Assembly (NCBI GenBank): GCA_003696605.1
Contig: RFGV01000213.1
Span: 1 to 58,606 of the forward strand
Direction of reading: 5' to 3'
Length of the DNA stretch: 58,606 nt
Origin: Chloroflexota bacterium
Lineage (GTDB): Bacteria > Chloroflexota > Anaerolineae > Promineifilales > Promineifilaceae
In this document: piece by piece, positions 17,601 to 26,320 of the stretch
Position numbering within the stretch: the stretch's first letter is position 1
Layout of the letters: every line of letters starts with the position of its first letter
The notes under the pieces: generated by a model
Told to the model about the DNA's origin: nothing
Database searches by the model: none
What the model saw: the letters and a program-made list of their open reading frames with translations, nothing else
Translations under genes and position numbers: made by a program

Positions 17601-19381
17601 CGGAATTACCCATTTGGATAACGGCCGCTGGTAATCCGGAAACATTCCGCATGGCAGGGGAGGGTGGTTTTCACATCCTTACCCATTTGCTGGGGCAGAG
17701 TGTGGAGGAGCTGGCCGAGAAGGTTGCCATTTACCGTCAGGCATGGGCTGAAGCAGGGCATTTGGGTCATGGTCAGGTAACGCTGATGCTGCATACGTTT
17801 ATTGGTGAGGATGATGAACAGGTACGGGAAATTGTGCGTGAGCCGATGAAGGCGTATTTGCGAAGTTCGGTGGCGCTTATCAAGCAGGCTGCCTGGTATT
17901 TCCCCACGTTCAAGCAACGGGCGGAAGTCACTGGCAAGAGTCCGATTGAGCTTCTGGATTCGGATGATCTGACGGATGAGGATATGGAGGCGTTGCTGGA
18001 TTTTGCTTTTGAGCGGTATTTTGAGACGAGTGGGTTGTTTGGTACGCCAGAAACGGCCGTTCATATGGTGAACAAGCTGAAAGAAGTGGGTGTGGATGAA
18101 ATTGCCTGCCTCATTGATTTTGGTGTACCTTCCGAGACGGTGCTGCAACATCTGCCTTACCTGACTCGCCTGAAGGAAATGGCCAAACCGGTGACAGAAA
18201 TGACCGATTTCTCCATCCCTGCGCTCATCCACCGCCATCAGGTTACCCATTTCCAGTGCACCCCTTCAATGGCCAGTATGTTATTGCTCGACGATGACAC
18301 CCGCACAGCATTGGCACAGGTGCAGGTCATGATGGTGGGTGGTGAAGCGTTACCCCCTCACCTGGCAGAACAACTCAAGCGAATCGTGCCAGGCAAAGTG
18401 ATGAATATGTATGGCCCCACAGAAACAACAATTTGGTCTACTACCTACGAAGTGACAGGAACAGAAACGGCCGTTCCCATTGGTACACCCATCGCCAACA
18501 CCCAAATCTACATCCTCGACAAACACCGCCAACCCGTTCCCATCGGCATCCCCGGCGAACTCTACATTGGTGGCGACGGCGTCGTTCGTGGCTACCTCAA
18601 CCGCCCTGAACTGACAGCCGAGCGATTCCTCCCCGATCCCTTCAGCCACCAGCCAGACGCCAAAATGTATCGCACAGGCGATCTGGCCCGCTGGCTGCCC
18701 GATGGCTGTATAGAATTCCTGGGTCGCGCTGACTTCCAGGTAAAAATTCGCGGCTACCGTATCGAACTCGGCGAAATCGAAACCCTGCTCAACCAACATC
18801 CTGCCATTCGAGAAGCTGTCGTCATCGCCCGCGAAGATACCCCTGGCGACAAGCGACTCGTCGCCTACTACATCCCCCATGCTGGTCAACAACCCACCAC
18901 CGACGAACTACGCCAACATTTGCGCCAAACCCTGCCCGACTTCATGATACCGTCCCATTTCGTCCCCATGTCTGCCTTCCCCCTCACTCCCAACAAAAAA
19001 ACCGACCGCAAGGCATTGCCAGCCCCCGATCAGGTACTGCAACAAAAAACGGCCGATTTCATTCCCCCAGCCAGCGATCTGGAACGCACCATTGCCGAAA
19101 TCTGGCAAGAATTACTGGGCGTGCCCCAAGTCGGCCTCAACGACAACTTCTTCGATTTGGGCGGACATTCCCTGCTGACCGTGCAGGCACATCGCCGTTT
19201 GCGCCAGGTCATAGACAAAGAACTCACCATTACCGACATGTTCCGCTTCCCCACCATTCGCGCCCTGGTAGATTACATCAACGAAGCTGGTGAAAACGGA
19301 CAGATCAATGGCACCCAAAAGGGTACAGATCGAGCAGCCGCCCGTCGTCAGGCTCTCATGCGTCGTCGCCGTTCACGGTAA
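14687..19381 (+). CDS. NRPS: formyltransferase - half condensation - adenylation (with luciferase-like monooxygenase insert) - PCP
   Basis: 1564 residues, multidomain. Residues 1-300 are a methionyl-tRNA formyltransferase-like domain with its catalytic triad visible (Asn95 and His97 in INFHDGPLPKYAG, Asp133 in SEVDKGEIL), expected to N-formylate the amino acid on the carrier, as in linear gramicidin initiation. Residues about 320-550 resemble the C-terminal half of a condensation domain, without HHxxxDG. The adenylation domain starts near 555 (YIIYTSGSTGKPKG near 718; LSFDISVLELF keeps the amino-group-binding Asp), is interrupted at about 803-1163 by an FMN luciferase-like monooxygenase (FSLFYFASDESEEG, VWTPERHFHAFGG), then resumes with MYGPTETTIW near 1238 and PNKKTDRKAL. 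The carrier protein Ser is 1495 (LGGHSL). It is the probable initiating module of the locus. Confidence 0.93.
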   Translation: MTSHNPFTCYIIGTESLLIQCAEILQHKGHKILGIISDEPQIISWAQERSISIIAPGEGLASRLAGEPFDYLFSITNLRIIPDDVLALPRRGAINFHDGPLPKYAGLYATTWALLNGEKEHGITWHLMHSEVDKGEILKQKLFPVAPGETAFTLNVKCYEAGMETFAGLVDELANGRVQPRPQDLSQQSYYGKYRRPEAAGVIFWKQPAERIAALVRALDFGSYANPLVLPKLVMGQAVYAVREVAVTPLRSGKEPGMITAVSSDAITVATLTNDVQILRLTTLSGQPVSLEDIITRFILQPGYCLPELEPAIAENLTALNNAICRQEGYWVRQLAHLNPVELPYANRVFQTNSTHETTIQSVPAVVARRPDAADWVAVAVAAWLARLSGQELFDIGFSHRTLQRKVAGFESFFADLVPFRVAIEPKRPIGDTLQSLREALHTFTQKRKTFAWDVLGRYPELTNLREQKDHFLLPVSIVQADNHFGYRPTHKTELTFVVAEDGSAIEWVYDTAVYTPEAIKTMQTQLDTFLRAAMAENGRSLAETPILSAAEQQKILTDWNNTSTPYPADKCVHELIADQAARTPDETAVIFENTHLTYHQLDQRANQLAHHLQKLGITPDTPVGVYMDRSAEMMIALLGILKAGGAYLPLDPAYPAARIAFMIEDTNTPLLITQSHLVHKLPPHQATVIRIDSDWATIATQPDTPPQPLATPDHLAYIIYTSGSTGKPKGVMVRHRNVVNFFAGMDERIPHNPPGVWLAVTSLSFDISVLELFWTLARGFKVVIYADKTKEQANIQALTSPFATRAIDFSLFYFASDESEEGVADKYRLLLEGAKYGDKHGYAAVWTPERHFHAFGGLYPNPSVASAAIAAVTERIHIRAGSCVLPLHSPIRVAEEWALVDNISRGRVGISFAAGWQPNDFVLRPENYADRKAIMFRDIEVVKRLWRGESVTLPGPRGDVSVRTLPRPVQAELPIWITAAGNPETFRMAGEGGFHILTHLLGQSVEELAEKVAIYRQAWAEAGHLGHGQVTLMLHTFIGEDDEQVREIVREPMKAYLRSSVALIKQAAWYFPTFKQRAEVTGKSPIELLDSDDLTDEDMEALLDFAFERYFETSGLFGTPETAVHMVNKLKEVGVDEIACLIDFGVPSETVLQHLPYLTRLKEMAKPVTEMTDFSIPALIHRHQVTHFQCTPSMASMLLLDDDTRTALAQVQVMMVGGEALPPHLAEQLKRIVPGKVMNMYGPTETTIWSTTYEVTGTETAVPIGTPIANTQIYILDKHRQPVPIGIPGELYIGGDGVVRGYLNRPELTAERFLPDPFSHQPDAKMYRTGDLARWLPDGCIEFLGRADFQVKIRGYRIELGEIETLLNQHPAIREAVVIAREDTPGDKRLVAYYIPHAGQQPTTDELRQHLRQTLPDFMIPSHFVPMSAFPLTPNKKTDRKALPAPDQVLQQKTADFIPPASDLERTIAEIWQELLGVPQVGLNDNFFDLGGHSLLTVQAHRRLRQVIDKELTITDMFRFPTIRALVDYINEAGENGQINGTQKGTDRAAARRQALMRRRRSR

Positions 19382-19420
19382 CACAAAACAATCCATTGCA
19401 TCACAAATAAAGAGAAAACC

Positions 19421-22400
19421 ATGAGCAAAAACGATCTCGTTTTAGACAACTTAGAAGGCACCGAAATCGCAGTCGTAGGCATGGCTTGCCGCCTGCCCGG
19501 CGCCGATAATGTCGAGCAGTTCTGGGAAAACCTGCGAAATGGGGTGGAATCCATCCGCTTTTACACAGACGAAGAACTGCGCGCCGCTGGTGTCAGCGAA
19601 TCTCTGCTGAAAAACCCAAACTACGTCAAGGCAGGTGCGCCTTTGGACGAAATGGAAATGTTTGACGCGGGCTTCTTTGGTTTTGGCCCGCGTGATGCGG
19701 CCATTATGGACCCACAGCATCGTCACTTTTTGGAATGTGCCTGGGAAGCATTAGAGTACGCCGGCTATGATCCCAAGCGGTTTGACGGAGCAATTGGTGT
19801 ATTTGGCGGTTCCGGGCATAACGCCTATCTGCCGTACAACCTGCTGACAAACCCTGATTTGGTCAATACCGTTGGTTTTTTCCTGTTGCGCCACACGGGC
19901 AATGACAAAGATTTTCTGACAACGCGCGTCTCATATTTGTTTGACCTGAAAGGGCCGAGTGTGAATGTGCAGACAGCGTGTTCGACTTCGCTGGTGGCGA
20001 TTCACCTCGCTTGTCAGAGTTTGCTGAATGGTGAATGTGACATGGCCCTGGCGGGTGGTGTTACGATTGAGTTGCCACATCGACAAGGATATCTCTACCA
20101 TGAAGGGGAAATTTTGTCGCCAGATGGTCACTGCCGGGCGTTTGATGCGGATTCAGAAGGCACGGTGTTTGGTAGTGGTGTTGGGGTAGTGGTGCTGAAA
20201 CGGTTGGCTGATGCAATTGAGGATGGGGATACAATCCATGCGGTTATTTTGGCATCGGCCGTTAATAATGATGGCTCTGGTAAGGTGAATTACCTGGCTC
20301 CCAGTGTGGACGGTCAGGCAGCAGCCATTGCCGAAGCGATTTCAATGGCCAATGTGTCGGCGGATACCATTACATATGTGGAAACACATGGGACTGGTAC
20401 GCGCATTGGTGACCCGATTGAGATTACAGCCCTGACACAGGCGTTTCGTGCCAGTACCAACAAAAAGCAGTTTTGTGCGATTGGTTCGGTAAAAACCAAT
20501 ATTGGCCATCTGGATACGGCCGCTGGTGTGGCCGGCTTCATCAAGGTTGTTGAATCGCTCAAGCATAAAGAAATTCCACCCAGCCTGAATTTTCGGCGCC
20601 CCAACCCGATGATTGATTTTGAGAATAGCCCGTTTTTTGTAAATGATAGGTTACGGCCGTGGCAGACAAACGGTTTCCCACGGCGGGCAGGGGTGAGTTC
20701 GTTGGGAGTAGGGGGCACGAATGCCCATATTGTGCTGGAAGAGGCGCCCGACCTGGATTCATCGGATGAGCCAGCACGAGCGTGGCAATTGTTGGTGCTT
20801 TCGGCCAGAACAAAGAATGCGCTGGATGCAGCCACAGGGCGTCTGGCAGATTATTTGCGGCGGCACCCGGATGTGAATCTGGCAGATGTGGCTTATACGC
20901 TGCAAATGGGCCGACGGCCGTTTGAGCAGCGGCGGGTGCTGGCAGCCCGGAGTGTGGCCGAAGCGGTTTCTTTGCTGGAGAGTGGTGACCGCAAACGGGT
21001 GTTATCTGGTTCTCCGGGAGAGGCGCATCCATCGGTTGTGTTTATGTTTCCTGGTGGTGGAGCGCAGTACCCAAATATGGGGCGAGAGTTGTATGAACAA
21101 GAGCCGGTCTATCGGGAGGCAATTGATCGGTGTCTGACGGCCGTTTCCCGGTATCTGGATGTGGACTTGCGCGCGCTTATGTTTCCGCCAGCAGGAGAAG
21201 AAGAGGCGGCGGCGGTGGCCTTGCAACGGCCGTCTTGTGCCTTGCCCGCTCTGTTTATGACGGAATACGCCCAGGCCCAACTCTGGATGTCGTGGGGCAT
21301 TGAACCAGTGGCCATGACCGGACATAGCATGGGTGAGTACACGGCGGCTTGTCTGGCGGGTGTGATGTCGGTGGAAGATGCCTTGTATATCGTCACATTG
21401 CGCGGCCAGTTGTTCGAAACATTGCCAGATGGCAGTATGTTGAGTGTCTCTTTGTCCGAAGATGAATTACGGCCGTTTCTCCTGCCCGAACTCTCTATTG
21501 CCGTCATCAACAGCCCTAACCTGTGTGTTATTTCGGGCAACAATGAGGCGATTGAGCAAATGGCGCGGCTATTGGATGAAAAAGAAGTAGAATATCGCCG
21601 CATTAAAATTGATGTGGCCGCACATTCGGCCATGCTAGACCCTATTTTGGATGAGTTTGGTCGTCGCCTGGCGCAAATCCAGTTCCATCCCCCACAACGG
21701 CCGTATATTTCCAATGTAACCGGCACATGGGTACGCCCTGAAGATGCGACCAGCCCCACCTATTGGGTACGCCATTTGCGACACACCGTCCGTTTTGCCG
21801 ATGGGCTGGGTGAACTGCTCAAGGAAGCGGATCGGGTTTTCCTGGAAGTGGGGCCAGGCCAGACTTTGAGTTCATTGGTGCGTATGCATCCGGCGGCTAA
21901 TCGGACGCATACGGCCGTTTCCTCCATGCGCCACCCCCGTGAAGAAACATCCGACCTCCAACACTGCCTCACCACTTTGGGGCGGCTGTGGCTGGCTGGG
22001 GTAGAAATCGATTGGTCTCGCCTTTACACCAATGAATATCGCCGCCGTATCCCATTGCCCACTTATCCATTCGAACATCAACGATATTGGATTGAGCCTG
22101 GCCAGCAGCTTATTACTGCCGGGCAAGCCAGCCCAAAACGGCTAAGTAAACAGTCCGATCTGAATGACTGGTTCTACCAACCCGTGTGGCAACCGGCTCC
22201 CCTGCCCGAAACGGCCGAACCTGATCCCGCTGTCTGGCTCATTTTTGCGGATAGCCTGGGCGTTGGCAACCGATTGGCTGACCAACTGCAACAACAAGGG
22301 CATGATGTCACGCTGGTACATGTGGGCGAACAGTTTGCCCAAACTGCCCCGAACAGTTATACCGTCAACCCGCGTGCGGGCGTGGATTATGAAACGCTTG

Positions 22401-25400
22401 TCCGTGAACTGGGATTTTTGGGGCGGTTGCCACAGCGTGTCGTACATTTGTGGACGTTGGACCATCGTCAGCGGAATGAACAGCCCATGCGGGCATATTA
22501 CCGCACCCAGGATTTGGGTTTTTACAGCTTGTTTTTCCTGGCACAGGCATTGGGTGCTGAGGATGTGCCTTTTCACCTGACTGTGATTACCAACGGGAGT
22601 CAACGGGTGGCAAATGAGGCATTGCCCTATCCTGAAAAGGCTACATTGCTGGGGCCGTGTCGGGTGATTCCGGCGGAATTTCCGCAGGTAACCTGTCGCC
22701 TGGTGGATGTGGCCTTGCCTGAATTCGGCCGTTTCCGCAGACGGCTTTCCGGGCAGGTATTGGCCACACTGAAAGAGCAAGTGTACGCTGAGTTGATGGC
22801 TGAGGGAGAGAATGGCGTCATAGCGTGGCGGGAAAACGGCCGTTTTCGGCAAACTTACGAGCCTGCCCCCATCCCTCCTGTCAGCGCTCTCCCCAAACGC
22901 CTGCGTGCACAAGGTGTTTACCTCATTACTGGCGGTTTGGGCGGAATAGGGTTGGTCATGGCAGACTACCTGGCGCGTACCGTACAGGCGCGACTTGTTC
23001 TTGTCAGCCGTTCCGGTTTGCCGCCGCGCCCTGAATGGGACAATTGGTTAGAAACCCACAGCCCCCAAGACAAAACCAGCCGCCGTATTCTAAAAGTACG
23101 TGAATTGGAAGCAGCGGGGGCAAAGGTAATGGTGTTGGCCGCCGATGTAACCAACCGGAAGCAGATGACAACGGCCGTTTCCCAGGCTCGCCAACAATTC
23201 GGCCAGATTCACGGCCTTATCCACGCCGCTGGTACCCTGGACGATAATCTTATCCCCCTGAAAACGCCTGCCGATATTGAGCGTGTCTTGTCGCCCAAAA
23301 TACGGGGGATGCTTTTGCTAGACGAGTTATTGGCTGACGCACCGCCAGACTTTATGGTACTTTTCTCTTCTACCAGCACTGTGTTGGGGGCAGCCGGGCA
23401 GGTGGATTATGTGGCTGCCAATGCCTTCTTGAACGCATTTGCCGAGAGCAAGCGTGCTGTCGGCACTCCCTGGACGGTGGCGGTGAATTGGGGTGTGTGG
23501 CAACAGGTGGGTATGGCTGTGGAAACGGCACGCCAGTTAGGGCTGGCAGATGATGAAACGCCAGCCGGTTCAGATGTGCCGCACCCATTGCTGGATAAAT
23601 GTATTCTGGAAACCCCTAACAAAATTGTTTATGCGACTGAGTTGCGGGTAGATACACACTGGTTGCTGGATGAACACCGTATTAAAGGTAGCGAGGCATT
23701 GATTCCTGGGACGGGGTATCTGGAATTGGCGAAAGCGGCTTTGGATAGAGGGGTGTTTGCCGGGCCGGTGGTCATTGAAGATTTGTTCTTCCTTTCGCCG
23801 TTACCGGTGCGTCGCCGCGAAACGAAGCAGATGCGGGTGACGCTGGCGAAGCAGGGCGCGGGGTATGAGTTTGAGGTGACGAGTAAAACGGCCGTTTCTG
23901 GCGAAACCCGCTGGCAGGAACATGTTCGCGGACGTGTCACAAAAGCAACGGCCGTTTCCCGCCAGCCACAAAACATTACCCATATTCGCACCCGTTGCCA
24001 GCAAAAACACATCACCTTTGCCCCACTGGACCAGGAAACCCGCCAGGAAGCCTATCTCGACTTTGGCCCGCGCTGGAAAAACCTGCGTGATATTTGGTTC
24101 GGTACAGACGAGGCACTGGCGCGCCTGCAATTGGCCGATGAATTTGCCAGCGATGTCACCAGTTTTCATCTGCATCCGGCGTTAATGGACCTGGCAACCA
24201 GCTTTGCTTTGCCCTTGCTGGAAGGGTATGACACCAGCGAGGCGTTTTATGTGCCCCTCTCCTATGGGCGAGTGATGGTGCTGGATGTTGTTCCGGCCAT
24301 GATTTATAGCCATGCCCGTTTACGGCGAGCTGAATCAGGGGATGATGTGGTCGTCTTTGATGTGACGATTATGGATGAAGCGGGAATGCCTGTGGTGGAG
24401 ATTTCCCGGTTTATGCTCAAGCGAGTGGAACCGGAAGCGATGCGGGAAAGTTTGCGCCAGCTAACGGCCGTTTCCACTGCGGCTGCTGCTGACAACGATG
24501 ATGAATTTTCCCTGCTCAGGCTGGCCCTGACAGATGGTATTGCCCCCGAAGAAGGGGTGGCTGCATTAGCACGCATCTTGGGGCAAGAAACACCTCCGCA
24601 AATTATTGTTTCTTCGCTAAATCTGGACGCCTTGCGCGCAGAGATGTCTCGTGCAGCTGGTGATGATGATTCTGGCGGCATGAAGCTTTCACGCCCGCAA
24701 TTGCAGAGCGATTATGAGCCACCGCGTGATGACCTGGAGAAATCTCTGGTGGCAATTTGGGAAGATTTGTTGGGTGTGGATGAAATTGGTATTCATGATG
24801 ATTTCTTTGAACTGGGCGGACATTCGTTGATTGCTGTGCGGTTGTTTGCTCGTATTAAGAAGAAGTACGCGGTGGATTTTTCATTAGCTACCTTGTTTGA
24901 GGCGCCCACAATTGCTGAGTGTGCAGCGTTACTGCGGGCGGAGTTGGGGGAAACGGCCGTTGCCGCTGCTGCTGATGCACCGACTGAACAACCTGTTCGC
25001 CCGGCAACTGCCTCCCGCCGGGAATGGTCTGCATTGGTTCCCATTCAGCCCAAGGGAAGTCGCCCGCCTTTCTTCTGTGTGCATGGTGGTTTTGGCAATG
25101 TGATGAATTTCTATGATCTAACCCGATATTTGGGGGCAGATCAGCCGTTCTTTGGGCTTCAGGCGCGTGGCGTGGATGGCAAACAACGGCCGTTCCGCAC
25201 GTTGGAAGAAATGGCCGTTCATTATATCGAAGCCATTCGCCAGGTACAGCCTCACGGCCCATACCATTTGGGTGGCTTTTCTATGGGTGGGGAAGTGGCT
25301 TATGAAATGGCGCGTCAGCTTCAGGCTGCGGGTGAGGAAGTGGCGTTGGTGGTGTTGTTCGATACGCTTGATCCCGGGCGTGCCCGTCAGGCGCGGGCAT

Positions 25401-25975
25401 TTGCTGCCATGCCAGAGCAGATTGCCCGACAGGAACGGCCGCTTAATGGAAACGGCCGTATCTACCACAGCGAACAAAAGCCACATCACAATGGTACAAA
25501 CCACACGTACAAACAAAATGGACACCGGCAAAACGGCCGTTTCCATCGCCTGATACGCCGCTCCCCTCTCGACAATCTCAAAGCAGCCCGGCGTTGGACC
25601 CGCAGCCAATGGCGCAAATGGAGCAAGCGCGCCCGTACCCAATGGCTTATGTGGCGATGCAACACCTACATTCGGCGCGGTCAGACGCTGCCCCAATCCC
25701 TTATTAGCCCGTATTTGTGGGAAAGTCACACGCGCTTGTTGCTAAATTACCGTCCTGGCCCTTATAATGGCCGTGTGCTTCTCTTCCGTTCCAGTGAAAC
25801 CCTGCAAACCGGCAAGTCACCGACTGGTATGCGTTGGGAAGATCTTGTAGGCACAGGTTTAGAGACTTGTGTCATAGAAGGTACGCATAACCTGGTACGA
25901 GAGCCTTATGTGGGTGAAGTAGCCCGCTTGCTGCAAGAAGCATTGACCACATCCAAACAAATAGTGACACCATGA
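19421..25975 (+). CDS. Type I polyketide synthase KS-AT-KR-DH-ACP-TE
   Basis: 2184 residues. KS: VVGMACRLPG, active Cys187 in QTACSTSLVA, His in ETHGTGT and GHLDTAAG. AT: Ser636 in GHSMGEYTAA; the specificity loop reads VAAHS rather than a standard malonyl or methylmalonyl signature, so the extender is uncertain. A structural reductase half follows, then KR with GGLGGIG at 1171-1177, LDD (B-type stereochemistry) and Tyr1330. A dehydratase-like double hot dog comes after the KR (His1419 in DEHRIKGSEALIP, one residue longer than the usual HxxxGxxxxP; Asp in HPALMD). ACP Ser1802. Thioesterase Ser1954 in GFSMGG, His in EGTHN. The KR-before-DH order and the thioesterase at the end of a middle protein are unusual. 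It should extend the formyl-aminoacyl unit by two carbons, giving a hydroxy or enoyl acid. Confidence 0.93.
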   Translation: MSKNDLVLDNLEGTEIAVVGMACRLPGADNVEQFWENLRNGVESIRFYTDEELRAAGVSESLLKNPNYVKAGAPLDEMEMFDAGFFGFGPRDAAIMDPQHRHFLECAWEALEYAGYDPKRFDGAIGVFGGSGHNAYLPYNLLTNPDLVNTVGFFLLRHTGNDKDFLTTRVSYLFDLKGPSVNVQTACSTSLVAIHLACQSLLNGECDMALAGGVTIELPHRQGYLYHEGEILSPDGHCRAFDADSEGTVFGSGVGVVVLKRLADAIEDGDTIHAVILASAVNNDGSGKVNYLAPSVDGQAAAIAEAISMANVSADTITYVETHGTGTRIGDPIEITALTQAFRASTNKKQFCAIGSVKTNIGHLDTAAGVAGFIKVVESLKHKEIPPSLNFRRPNPMIDFENSPFFVNDRLRPWQTNGFPRRAGVSSLGVGGTNAHIVLEEAPDLDSSDEPARAWQLLVLSARTKNALDAATGRLADYLRRHPDVNLADVAYTLQMGRRPFEQRRVLAARSVAEAVSLLESGDRKRVLSGSPGEAHPSVVFMFPGGGAQYPNMGRELYEQEPVYREAIDRCLTAVSRYLDVDLRALMFPPAGEEEAAAVALQRPSCALPALFMTEYAQAQLWMSWGIEPVAMTGHSMGEYTAACLAGVMSVEDALYIVTLRGQLFETLPDGSMLSVSLSEDELRPFLLPELSIAVINSPNLCVISGNNEAIEQMARLLDEKEVEYRRIKIDVAAHSAMLDPILDEFGRRLAQIQFHPPQRPYISNVTGTWVRPEDATSPTYWVRHLRHTVRFADGLGELLKEADRVFLEVGPGQTLSSLVRMHPAANRTHTAVSSMRHPREETSDLQHCLTTLGRLWLAGVEIDWSRLYTNEYRRRIPLPTYPFEHQRYWIEPGQQLITAGQASPKRLSKQSDLNDWFYQPVWQPAPLPETAEPDPAVWLIFADSLGVGNRLADQLQQQGHDVTLVHVGEQFAQTAPNSYTVNPRAGVDYETLVRELGFLGRLPQRVVHLWTLDHRQRNEQPMRAYYRTQDLGFYSLFFLAQALGAEDVPFHLTVITNGSQRVANEALPYPEKATLLGPCRVIPAEFPQVTCRLVDVALPEFGRFRRRLSGQVLATLKEQVYAELMAEGENGVIAWRENGRFRQTYEPAPIPPVSALPKRLRAQGVYLITGGLGGIGLVMADYLARTVQARLVLVSRSGLPPRPEWDNWLETHSPQDKTSRRILKVRELEAAGAKVMVLAADVTNRKQMTTAVSQARQQFGQIHGLIHAAGTLDDNLIPLKTPADIERVLSPKIRGMLLLDELLADAPPDFMVLFSSTSTVLGAAGQVDYVAANAFLNAFAESKRAVGTPWTVAVNWGVWQQVGMAVETARQLGLADDETPAGSDVPHPLLDKCILETPNKIVYATELRVDTHWLLDEHRIKGSEALIPGTGYLELAKAALDRGVFAGPVVIEDLFFLSPLPVRRRETKQMRVTLAKQGAGYEFEVTSKTAVSGETRWQEHVRGRVTKATAVSRQPQNITHIRTRCQQKHITFAPLDQETRQEAYLDFGPRWKNLRDIWFGTDEALARLQLADEFASDVTSFHLHPALMDLATSFALPLLEGYDTSEAFYVPLSYGRVMVLDVVPAMIYSHARLRRAESGDDVVVFDVTIMDEAGMPVVEISRFMLKRVEPEAMRESLRQLTAVSTAAAADNDDEFSLLRLALTDGIAPEEGVAALARILGQETPPQIIVSSLNLDALRAEMSRAAGDDDSGGMKLSRPQLQSDYEPPRDDLEKSLVAIWEDLLGVDEIGIHDDFFELGGHSLIAVRLFARIKKKYAVDFSLATLFEAPTIAECAALLRAELGETAVAAAADAPTEQPVRPATASRREWSALVPIQPKGSRPPFFCVHGGFGNVMNFYDLTRYLGADQPFFGLQARGVDGKQRPFRTLEEMAVHYIEAIRQVQPHGPYHLGGFSMGGEVAYEMARQLQAAGEEVALVVLFDTLDPGRARQARAFAAMPEQIARQERPLNGNGRIYHSEQKPHHNGTNHTYKQNGHRQNGRFHRLIRRSPLDNLKAARRWTRSQWRKWSKRARTQWLMWRCNTYIRRGQTLPQSLISPYLWESHTRLLLNYRPGPYNGRVLLFRSSETLQTGKSPTGMRWEDLVGTGLETCVIEGTHNLVREPYVGEVARLLQEALTTSKQIVTP

Positions 25976-26036
25976 ACGTACAGGCTACCCCTGAATAGCC
26001 AGCGTAATTTTGTGAGATACTGGAGACTGGTAACGT

Positions 26037-26255
26037 ATGCAGTACATTGTTGTTGTAAATCATGAAGAGCAGTTTGCCATTTGGCCTGCGGACAAAGAAC
26101 TGCCGTTAGGATGGCGAGCTGTTGGGGTACGTGGTTATCGGGAAGAATGTCTGGCCTGGATTCGCGAAAACTGGACGGATATGCGTCCTTTAAGTGTCAG
26201 GCAAGATCGTGCCAGTTTGCCTGAAAATAATGATCATCACGCTCCAGGGTCTTGA
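26037..26255 (+). CDS. MbtH-like protein
   Basis: 72 residues, standard size. The family motifs are intact: [15 protein letters not shown], then LPLGWRAVG and [17 protein letters not shown], including the conserved Trp residues. MbtH proteins bind adenylation domains and are needed for their folding or activity. It lies between the PKS and the two-module NRPS and probably serves one or more of the three adenylation domains here. GGAG precedes the ATG at 26037. Confidence 0.95.
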   Translation: MQYIVVVNHEEQFAIWPADKELPLGWRAVGVRGYREECLAWIRENWTDMRPLSVRQDRASLPENNDHHAPGS

Positions 26256-26320
26256 TGTCAGGCCTCTTTGGTTGACAAAGTGGTTACCAAAAATGGGATT
26301 CTGTTGTGGAATAGACTTTT

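Noticed and set aside
16846..18260. Possible assembly chimera in the first NRPS (monooxygenase inside adenylation domain)
   Set aside because: The reading frame is continuous, adenylation motifs resume correctly, and such inserts are known in natural NRPS proteins.
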